A stretch of 36,974 nucleotides of DNA, from NCBI GenBank assembly GCA_021813125.1, contig JAKALT010000010.1, forward strand, positions 1 to 36,974, in the 5' to 3' direction. This DNA is from a bacterium. GTDB lineage: Bacteria > Patescibacteriota > Microgenomatia > Curtissbacterales > GWA2-41-24. Under the pieces are notes generated by a model. It ran no database searches, was not told the DNA's origin, and was given only the letters and a program-made list of their open reading frames with translations. Every line of letters begins with the position of its first letter. The first letter of the stretch is position 1. The position numbers and the translations under genes are program-made. This document shows positions 1 through 7,210 of this stretch, one piece after another.

Positions 1-245
1 ACTGAGAAGCGCTGAAAGCATCTAAGCGCCAAACAGGCCACAAGACTAGGTATCGTAGATCCCTGGAAGACTACCAGGTTGATAGGCGCCAAGTGTAAAG
101 CTAGTAATAGTTGTTCACGGGTGATCCGTGAGGTTGATCGGGTTATCGGGTCGTCGGGCTAGGAGAATGGATTTATCTATTTTCCGAAACCTGAATACCT
201 GAAAACCGGATTTTCAGCTAAGGCGTACTAATTGATCATCTGTCC
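1..245 (+). rRNA. 23S ribosomal RNA, 3' end (partial), with an expanded terminal helix
   Basis: Conserved 3'-terminal LSU motifs: 'ctgaaagcatctaagcgccaaac', 'cctggaagactaccaggttgataggc', 'gtgtaaagctagtaatag' and 'cagctaaggcgtactaattgatc'. The end coordinate is approximate. Confidence 0.93.
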
Positions 246-282
246 TTTTTCATTCCGTTTGGTTTTGAAAGCGTTAGATTAC

Positions 283-2112
283 TTACAATACTTCAGGGCA
301 ATTTTTGCCTACGAGGTTATTTATCTGTTGTTTCAAAGTATTGTTTTGGGGACTGTATAGAATTGTCTCTCTTGCGAATTCTTTGGCCTTTTGGCATTCG
401 TGTTTTGTTGCGTAAATTACTGCAAGCAGATAGTTATATCCCGATTTGTTGCCACTTATATTTTTTGATTCAATTGCCAGTTTTTCGGCGCTTTCCAGTT
501 GGTTTTCGTATAAGTAATAAAGTATTAATTGGGTACGTGCAAAATCATTTTTAGTGTCGTAATTTAGAAGGTTTTTAATTTGTTCTATTGCTTTTTCTTT
601 ATTCTTTTGGTCAAATTTCAGGTCGGATTTTTCGTAAGGATTAATAAGTGAAAGGTCTAAAGGATTTTTCTTGATGACATCTTTACGTGCATAGATTATG
701 GCGAGTTCGTTTACATATACGAGTTGCCAGTTATCGAGTCCTGCAACGTTTGTTGAGCTTTGCCACGCGAAGTTAGTCTGGGTGTTTACTATCGTGTCTA
801 TATCATATTTTGACAGCAACTGCTCGGAGTTATTTTCCGGCTTGACAAGAAAATTTTCGTCGATAAGGCTTTGGGTTGTTCTAAATAAGGGCATGGCATC
901 GGAAAAAGTTTTAACACCAACCAGATTCCAAATGTAATAATCATTCCAATTACTCATCGCAAATATTCTTTTAGTGTTGAGATTTTCTTTTATGAAAGAC
1001 TCTGTTCTTTGGGGGGAAAAGGCATTGGGGTTTTCTTTTCCTGATTCCAAGGTTTGTCCGATTAGTGCTGAAGTTAGAAAGAAAATTAAAATTGATATAT
1101 AAAGCCCCCTTAATAGCAAATTTGTTTTAATGCCACCGATATTATTTTTTAAAGAGTATATAAATTGTGGCCAGACAAGCAGTAGTGCAGGTGATATAAG
1201 CCTGAAATATTTTATTGGTGAAAGAAGAATTGCCAGGTAAAAAAAGTTGAGGAGGCTAATCTTTTTTGTTTTGATTAAGTTGAATATGTAGATGGCAACT
1301 ACCAGAAAATAAAGGTATATTTCAAAGTTTAAGTTACCCAGAACGCGATAATTGTTCTGATGAAGAATCCTGTTTTTTAGGCTGACCAGTTCAGCAATAT
1401 ACTGAAGGTTGGTTGCCTGAGTGAATAAAAAAACCTTATGGTATTGGATTACGCATGCTCCCGCTGAAATTAGAATCAGCAAAATAAATTTAAAATAACC
1501 TTTTTGCTCTAGATTTTCTAACTTATACTTATATGTAGCCAAGAATGTAAAAAAGGCTAGCAAACTCAGGCCAATCGCTGAATATGGATGCATGTTTGGC
1601 CATAATAGAAATATGAGTGGCAATAAGTAGGCTGCATTAGTTAGGGTTTTTTGGTAATAATATTTCAGGCAAACAAAGTTGGTTATGGTAATAAATAAGG
1701 TGCTGAATCCTTCTGGGCGGTTATTCAGTGTGTAGGAAATGATGTATGAGACGACAAAAAGAGATGCACCAAGAACAAACTTGTTATTTGTAATTAATAT
1801 AAGCGTTTTATAAAGAAAAAAAATGGTACTTATACCAATTAGAAGCCGTATTAGCGGAAAAGCGTAGTCGCCAAGCTTTGTATAAGCTTCGAAGTAGATC
1901 AGCCCGCTTAACCATTCCGATGACACATAATGGGTATCGGGGCTACCGTAAACAAAATTATCTTGAATTGGTATTTTTTTTGTTTGGGCAACCTCTCTGC
2001 CGACAGCCAAGTGCCAGTAAGTGTCATTAACAAAAAGGGAGTTTGTCCTTAAAAAGAATAGAGCACAAAATATGAATGTTACTGGTATTATCCAATTGTC
2101 ATTTTTAAACAT
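283..2112 (-). CDS. Polytopic membrane protein, GT-C glycosyltransferase-like, with C-terminal TPR-like region
   Basis: 609-aa ORF with many hydrophobic segments, an N-terminal 'NDTYWHLAVGREV' motif and a TPR-like C-terminus. Paralogous to the ORF at 3885..5777. Confidence 0.8.
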   Translation of the reverse strand: MFKNDNWIIPVTFIFCALFFLRTNSLFVNDTYWHLAVGREVAQTKKIPIQDNFVYGSPDTHYVSSEWLSGLIYFEAYTKLGDYAFPLIRLLIGISTIFFLYKTLILITNNKFVLGASLFVVSYIISYTLNNRPEGFSTLFITITNFVCLKYYYQKTLTNAAYLLPLIFLLWPNMHPYSAIGLSLLAFFTFLATYKYKLENLEQKGYFKFILLILISAGACVIQYHKVFLFTQATNLQYIAELVSLKNRILHQNNYRVLGNLNFEIYLYFLVVAIYIFNLIKTKKISLLNFFYLAILLSPIKYFRLISPALLLVWPQFIYSLKNNIGGIKTNLLLRGLYISILIFFLTSALIGQTLESGKENPNAFSPQRTESFIKENLNTKRIFAMSNWNDYYIWNLVGVKTFSDAMPLFRTTQSLIDENFLVKPENNSEQLLSKYDIDTIVNTQTNFAWQSSTNVAGLDNWQLVYVNELAIIYARKDVIKKNPLDLSLINPYEKSDLKFDQKNKEKAIEQIKNLLNYDTKNDFARTQLILYYLYENQLESAEKLAIESKNISGNKSGYNYLLAVIYATKHECQKAKEFARETILYSPQNNTLKQQINNLVGKNCPEVL

Positions 2113-2142
2113 TTCCTCAATATTAAACGAAATTTAGCTAGC

Positions 2143-2171
2143 TTGACAATTTTTTTGGAGGGGTTTTTAAT
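2143..2171 (+). promoter_or_regulatory. Putative sigma70-type promoter (TTGACA-N17-TTTAAT)
   Basis: TTGACA at 2143-2148, 17-nt spacer, TTTAAT at 2166-2171, upstream of the ORF starting at 2224. Confidence 0.55.
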
Positions 2172-2223
2172 ACGCTTATCCCACACCGCTATAGCGGGGC
2201 GAGGGATATTTTTTTTGGGAAGC

Positions 2224-2451
2224 ATGCCAAAGGATAACGAAAACATCACAAGAGCAGTACCAGAGAACCCTCATCCAGATATTGACGGGAGGATAGGTTT
2301 TATTCACACAACGTATCCCAAGCCGGGTGGACCCCGCCTTGCCCAAGCGCTAGAATCTACTAAAGGTTATATCAGGGGTACTAGAGCCCCTGAGTTGTTT
2401 CGGGCTTTGGAGCCTTATTTCAGGGCAAGAGCAGAGTCAACAAGGTCTTGA
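2224..2451 (+). CDS. Small hypothetical protein; may continue by +1 frameshift to 2569
   Basis: Most plausible start is ATG 2224 (MPKDNENITR...). After the TGA at 2449-2451, the +1 frame stays open to a TGA at 2567-2569 that overlaps the next ATG. Confidence 0.5.
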   Translation: MPKDNENITRAVPENPHPDIDGRIGFIHTTYPKPGGPRLAQALESTKGYIRGTRAPELFRALEPYFRARAESTRS

Positions 2452-2565
2452 TGATCGGTTGTCTCGGGTTGATGGAGTTTCGGTTGATTCCTGGCATGTT
2501 GATGGAGCAGATGGTGCTGTAAGCAGGGGCTTTAGAGCCAATTCGGGAAATTCTAGGAGGGGGAG

Positions 2566-2790
2566 ATGAACGGACCTGAAAATCCTAATTTGAATTTGGA
2601 AGTAGCGCTTGAGGGATTTGGTGCATCTGCCGGCAGAGCTGTTCCGGCTGAGTCCAGGGCAGCGTTTCGCCGTGCGGTAGATTTGTCTTTTGATGCGCAG
2701 GACCATGCAAGGAGAGTGGCCGTAATTCAGGAAATGATTGATGCCGGGGTTTTATATCAAAAACCAAGAGGTAGAAGGAAAGCAAGATGA
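2566..2790 (+). CDS. Small hypothetical protein (74 aa)
   Basis: ORF preceded by the purine-rich SD-like 'taggaggggg'. Its stop overlaps the next start (ATGA). Confidence 0.6.
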   Translation: MNGPENPNLNLEVALEGFGASAGRAVPAESRAAFRRAVDLSFDAQDHARRVAVIQEMIDAGVLYQKPRGRRKAR

Positions 2791-3005
2791 GCAGACCAGA
2801 CGCTGAGAGGAGAAGAGGGCAGACAAATTCTCCTGCTATTAGAGAAATCGCAGGAGTTCAAGGGAAAAATAGGAAGGATCTTCGAAGAATTGCAAGGTAT
2901 GCTGCGATGGGGCAGCAAGGGAATTTAGTAGCAGGCCAGGGATTTTTGCCGGAGAATATTGTTGGCGGAACACCAGCCCAAAATGAAGGACAACCTAAAA
3001 TTTAA
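2787..3005 (+). CDS. Small basic hypothetical protein (72 aa)
   Basis: ATGA overlap with the upstream ORF; followed by hairpins and a U-tract. Confidence 0.6.
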   Translation: MSRPDAERRRGQTNSPAIREIAGVQGKNRKDLRRIARYAAMGQQGNLVAGQGFLPENIVGGTPAQNEGQPKI

Positions 3006-3008
3006 AAC

Positions 3009-3058
3009 AGCCAAGTTTGTTCTTGGCTTGAGGTAATCCCTAAGGGGATTATTTTTTT
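3009..3058 (+). terminator. Rho-independent terminator region (two hairpins, U-tract)
   Basis: AGCCAAG-TTTGTT-CTTGGCT (3009-3028), then AATCCC-TAAG-GGGATT followed by ATTTTTTT (3035-3058). Confidence 0.75.
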
Positions 3059-3084
3059 GGAGAAATTATGCTTACAATGAATAT

Positions 3085-3609
3085 ATGGAGGGTAATGTGG
3101 TAGAAAAAATTGGCGGAAAGCCAAAGGAGAATGGGTGCAGCAGAGTTCTGTACTCGCAAATTGCTCACGGTATTGTTGACCATGAGCAATTGTCAAGGGA
3201 AGATCAAGTAGGTTTTAGGGCAGTAGACTTGATGCTTGCTGAGTTGAGACGAGACCCAGCTTTTGAAAGAAATTTTATGGAGACTCATGGTCTTACACTA
3301 AACAATAGAGATCGTTTATCTAATCCTCATGATCCTAATTACCGCAAAGATGTTTTATGGAGCGTCCATAACCCAGATGATTTCTTTTGTTCGGTAATTA
3401 TTTCCAGTAACGAGATTTTAGATGAAAAAAAGCACATCCAGGATTGGGGAAAGAGGTTGTTTTCTGTAGCAACCACTCATAATGGAGATGATGATGATAT
3501 AACCCGCGATGCAAGAAGACTGGTTGGGGATTTGATGCTCAAAGAGCAAGCACATTTTGACATTGATGTAGTAATGAGGCAACCGATTGCAGTACCTGCT
3601 GCAAGTTGA
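3085..3609 (+). CDS. Hypothetical protein (174 aa)
   Basis: Open frame with coding-like composition; no family recognised. Confidence 0.6.
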   Translation: MEGNVVEKIGGKPKENGCSRVLYSQIAHGIVDHEQLSREDQVGFRAVDLMLAELRRDPAFERNFMETHGLTLNNRDRLSNPHDPNYRKDVLWSVHNPDDFFCSVIISSNEILDEKKHIQDWGKRLFSVATTHNGDDDDITRDARRLVGDLMLKEQAHFDIDVVMRQPIAVPAAS

Positions 3610-3641
3610 TATTTCCCGTAAAATTCTGTAAAATTTCCAAC

Positions 3642-3755
3642 GTGGTGTCTCGAGCGACCTGGTACCACTCCATCCCATTCCGAACTGGATAGTGAAACGG
3701 GTCAGCGGTGACAATAGTATATGGGCAACTGTATGCGAAGATAGCTCGATGCCAC
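3642..3755 (+). rRNA. 5S ribosomal RNA
   Basis: Contains 'ccatcccattccgaactgg' and 'cagcggtgacaatagtat'. Terminal stem GUGGUGUC (3642-3649) pairs with GAUGCCAC (3748-3755). Confidence 0.95.
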
Positions 3756-3764
3756 ATCAATTTA

Positions 3765-3789
3765 CCTCATCCAGCGATGAGGTTTTTTG
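3765..3789 (+). terminator. Rho-independent terminator of the 5S rRNA
   Basis: CCTCATC-cagc-GATGAGG followed by TTTTTT. Confidence 0.8.
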
Positions 3790-3851
3790 ATGGTCATCTT
3801 GCTGCGGTGCTCGCTTCGCTGCGCGCCTAATGCTCGATGCCACATTAAAGT

Positions 3852-3876
3852 AGCTCATCCCAGGATGGGCTTTTTT
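3852..3876 (+). terminator. Second terminator downstream of a duplicated 5S 3' end
   Basis: GCTCATCC-ca-GGATGGGC followed by TTTTTT, preceded by a second 'gctcgatgccacat' identical to the 5S 3' end. Confidence 0.75.
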
Positions 3877-3884
3877 AATGGAAT

Positions 3885-5777
3885 TTATTGGCAACTCGAA
3901 ACGGCACTATCTGCGTAGCCTGAGATTATAGGATGGTGGAAGCTTTTGGTTTTTGCCTCTTGGGCAAAACTTTTTGCCCTTTGGCAGTCATTTAATTTTG
4001 CGTAGATTTCAGCTAAGTGCAGGCTAAAGACAGGATTCTTCGGATCTACTTGTCTTGACTCTTGGGCAAGGCTTATGGCTTTTTTAACATCATTTTCCAT
4101 GTAATAAAGTATAAGCTGGTCGCGGGCAAAACCGTTTTTGAGGTCAAACTTCAACAGGTTTTGAAGCTGGTTAACCGCTTCCGTTTCATCGCTTTTTTCA
4201 AATTTAAGTAGTGCAGGGAGTTCGGGCTTAATTTTTAAAAGGTTAACAGGAAGTGATTTAATAACATCATTTCTGGCATATAAAATGAATATGTCATCGA
4301 CGTAAACAAGTTTCCAATCGGCAAGTTTGTAGGCGGGAGTATAGACATATGCATCCGTAAAAGGCTGGCTGTTTATGACCGTGTCTACGTTTAGGGTTTC
4401 GATTTTTTTGTCCCAACCATCTTGACCGTAGGTAATTATGTCTTCGTTTTTCATATCGGCAGCCGTCATATTGTAGAAGAGGGCGTCGGCAAAAACTTGG
4501 GTTTTAGGCAGTTGCCAAATTAAGTAATTGTTCCAGGTGTCAGCTGAAAAGATACGTTTCGAGTCAAGATAGCCTTTGATAATTGGAGGCGCTTCCCGGG
4601 GAAATTCGTTTGCCCACCAGCGGTTGACAACTCCAATAGGTTGGTTGTTTGAAGTTATTACAAATGTCTTCTCGCGAGTTCCGATTATTTCTTTTTGGAT
4701 TGCCGAGCCCAACATCAATGACGTAAAAATTACAATCATGGCAATAGCTATCGGGGCGTAGATTTTTTGATTTATTGTAAGTTTTGTTTTGGCAATGTTT
4801 AGCAAATACGGAAGGGTTAAGAGTACGGATACGGGTATTAACCGGAAGTATTTTAAGGGCAAGAGAAGGACTGCTAAATAGAATAAAGAGAGCAAGACTG
4901 ATTTTAGCGACTTTGGTTTTTCAAACAGTAAAGTTAGTATCAGTACCGCGTAAATTAAAAGAATTAAAAGATATAAGTAGATTTCGATTGGGATCTGGTT
5001 TAAAACCTGAAAGCCGCCTGTTGTTAGAATACGCTCTTTAAGGGTCGTGAATTCAGTGAGTTTGAGAGCGGAAAGTTGACTTGCTTGAAGTGGAATAAAG
5101 AGTTTTTTGTACTGAACTAAGGATGCTATGAGCGAGAGGGCAGATAGAATTATAAATGTAGAAGCGCCGGAAAATTTTTCTTTGAATAAGGTAACTTGAG
5201 TAAAAACAAGGGCTGCAAAAAATCCAAAAACGGCAAGGCCGATTAGGGCATAAGGGTGAACGTTAGGCCAAGCAAGAAAGGTGATGGGTAGTAAATAGCT
5301 TGCGGCGGGCAATTTCTTTTTGAGAAAAAAGCTAAGGCAGAGATAGTTGATAAATGCCAGTAGCAGGTATGAAAAGGCTTCGGGCCTGTCATTTGATCGT
5401 GTTGCCATGATGTAGGCTGCTGTAAGCAGGGCGCAAGATTGAATTTTTGAGTTAGTGGTGAGTAATTTGAGGGTTAGGTATAGAAAGTAAAGGGTTGTGA
5501 TTGCTAGGATTAATCTTAGCGCAGTAAGGCCGTTTAGTCCCAGGTTTGATATAAAGGCAAAATAAACCAGATCAGCAAGCCATTCTACCGATATAAAATT
5601 TTTGTTTTCGGGGCCGTAAATAAACTCGTCAAATGATGGTATTTTTTGTTCCTGCCATGTTTGGCGACCGACTGCCAGATGCCAATATGTATCTGCGCTT
5701 TGGTTTATGGAAAAAGTGAAAAATACACCAATTAAAATAAAGGTAGAAAATATTAAGATGTTTAACTTTTTGATCAC
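3885..5777 (-). CDS. Polytopic membrane protein, GT-C glycosyltransferase-like, C-terminal TPR-like region (paralog of 283..2112)
   Basis: Shared 'DTYWHLAVGR', 'IP..D.F.YG' and 'EWL..L.YF' motifs and the same overall architecture. Confidence 0.8.
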   Translation of the reverse strand: MIKKLNILIFSTFILIGVFFTFSINQSADTYWHLAVGRQTWQEQKIPSFDEFIYGPENKNFISVEWLADLVYFAFISNLGLNGLTALRLILAITTLYFLYLTLKLLTTNSKIQSCALLTAAYIMATRSNDRPEAFSYLLLAFINYLCLSFFLKKKLPAASYLLPITFLAWPNVHPYALIGLAVFGFFAALVFTQVTLFKEKFSGASTFIILSALSLIASLVQYKKLFIPLQASQLSALKLTEFTTLKERILTTGGFQVLNQIPIEIYLYLLILLIYAVLILTLLFEKPKSLKSVLLSLFYLAVLLLPLKYFRLIPVSVLLTLPYLLNIAKTKLTINQKIYAPIAIAMIVIFTSLMLGSAIQKEIIGTREKTFVITSNNQPIGVVNRWWANEFPREAPPIIKGYLDSKRIFSADTWNNYLIWQLPKTQVFADALFYNMTAADMKNEDIITYGQDGWDKKIETLNVDTVINSQPFTDAYVYTPAYKLADWKLVYVDDIFILYARNDVIKSLPVNLLKIKPELPALLKFEKSDETEAVNQLQNLLKFDLKNGFARDQLILYYMENDVKKAISLAQESRQVDPKNPVFSLHLAEIYAKLNDCQRAKSFAQEAKTKSFHHPIISGYADSAVSSCQ

Positions 5778-5861
5778 TGATTAAATGTAAGTAAAGTTTT
5801 TGGAGTTTGCAAGCGTTGGCCTTTTTTTATCCTTTGAAAACTGATACAATACATGCCATCA

Positions 5862-5908
5862 GATGTTAGATTCTAGATCTTGGACTTTAGATTTTAGATT
5901 CAAAATGT
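5862..5908. repeat. Degenerate heptanucleotide tract (NNTAGAT-like)
   Basis: GTTAGAT TCTAGAT CTTGGAC TTTAGAT TTTAGAT TCAAAAT. Confidence 0.75.
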
Positions 5909-5941
5909 CAGAAATTTTAAAGATTAAGGAAGTGATTATGG

Positions 5942-7156
5942 TTGGCGAAATCATCTCAAGATACATCTAAAACGCAATCTTTTGCCCGTTCGACTTCGCT
6001 CAGGACGAATGATAAAAATTTATCATTCGCGGCGCTTTTTGAAGCATCCCAGAAAAAAGTTAGTTCACTCAGACGAAACCAGGAAGTAACTGGTAAGGTT
6101 GTTTCGGTTTCCCCGCAGGAAGTTTCAATTGATATCGGTGCCAAAAGCGAGGGGATTGTTTCCGGAAGGGAACTTTCGGCGGTTTCGGATCTGGTATCCA
6201 AACTTACTGTTGGAGATACGGTAGATGCAACAGTGCTTTATCCGGAAAACGATGCGGGGCAGGTAGTTTTGTCACTGCGCAAACTTTCAGGTGAGAAACG
6301 CTGGGCCGAGCTTGAGGAAAAGAAGGAAAATTCGGAAGATATCGAGGTTGTAGCTCTTGAGGTTAACCGCGGAGGAGTAATTTGCGATTATTTGGGAATT
6401 CACGGATTTTTGCCTTCTTCCCAACTTATAAAAGCACCTTCCAAGCTTACGGATTTAATCGGAAAGAGTTTGACTGCCAGAGTTATTGAAGTTGACAGGA
6501 ATTCCAACCGGCTTATTCTTTCGCAAAAGTCGCCAAACAAGCGCGATTTGGATGCGGTATTGAAGCTTCTTGCCAAGGTTAACATCGGCGACAAAGTTAG
6601 CGGCATTGTTTCTGCGGTATTACCATTTGGAATATTTGTGGAGATAGATTTGAAGAAGGTAGAAAACGTTTCGACAGGTCGAAATACACAAGCATCAAAT
6701 GTGTCGGAAGTAGAAGGCCAAAAAGGCGAAGAGGAAAAAGCAAAACTTGAGGGCTTAGTGCATATTTCCGAACTTTCATGGGAAAAAACAGAGGATCCTG
6801 GTAAGTTTTTCAAGGTAGGAGACGAGGTTGAGGTATTAGTAATTGCCAAAGACGAGACAACCGGAAGACTTAATTTGAGTATAAAACAGCTTCAAGAGGA
6901 TCCGTTCGGCAAAGTTTCAGAAAAATACACTAAGGATTTGGAAGTTTCCGGAATAGTTTCGAGGGTAACGCCTTTCGGGGTTTTTGTAAATTTGCCGGAT
7001 GGCATGGAGGGTTTAGTGCATATTTCCAAAATCCCGCCAAACGAAAATTTTGAGGTTGGCCAAAAAGTTGATTGCAGTGTTGAAGCTGTTGATACCAAGT
7101 CTAGGAGAATTTCGCTTGTTCCTGTGGTTTTAGAAAAGCCGATTCTTTACCGATAA
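5942..7156 (+). CDS. rpsA: 30S ribosomal protein S1-like protein, four S1 domains
   Basis: Repeated S1 OB-fold signatures (GLVHISELSW, GLVHISKIP, PFGIFVEI, PFGVFVNL). The reported start is TTG. Confidence 0.9.
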   Translation: MAKSSQDTSKTQSFARSTSLRTNDKNLSFAALFEASQKKVSSLRRNQEVTGKVVSVSPQEVSIDIGAKSEGIVSGRELSAVSDLVSKLTVGDTVDATVLYPENDAGQVVLSLRKLSGEKRWAELEEKKENSEDIEVVALEVNRGGVICDYLGIHGFLPSSQLIKAPSKLTDLIGKSLTARVIEVDRNSNRLILSQKSPNKRDLDAVLKLLAKVNIGDKVSGIVSAVLPFGIFVEIDLKKVENVSTGRNTQASNVSEVEGQKGEEEKAKLEGLVHISELSWEKTEDPGKFFKVGDEVEVLVIAKDETTGRLNLSIKQLQEDPFGKVSEKYTKDLEVSGIVSRVTPFGVFVNLPDGMEGLVHISKIPPNENFEVGQKVDCSVEAVDTKSRRISLVPVVLEKPILYR

Positions 7157-7210
7157 TCCTTATCGAGTTAAGCGAAGCAGCAGGTCAAGCGAAGGCTTGA
7201 CCTTTTTAGT

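Noticed and set aside
3795-3832. GC-rich 'gctgcggtgctcgcttcgctgcgcgcc' stretch as a regulatory RNA
   Set aside because: Only partial self-complementarity, no promoter or conserved motif; likely spacer between the duplicated 5S ends.
6400-6849. 149-aa minus-strand ORF (and 5956-6201, 6892-7098)
   Set aside because: Antisense to rpsA S1 domains; shadow ORFs.
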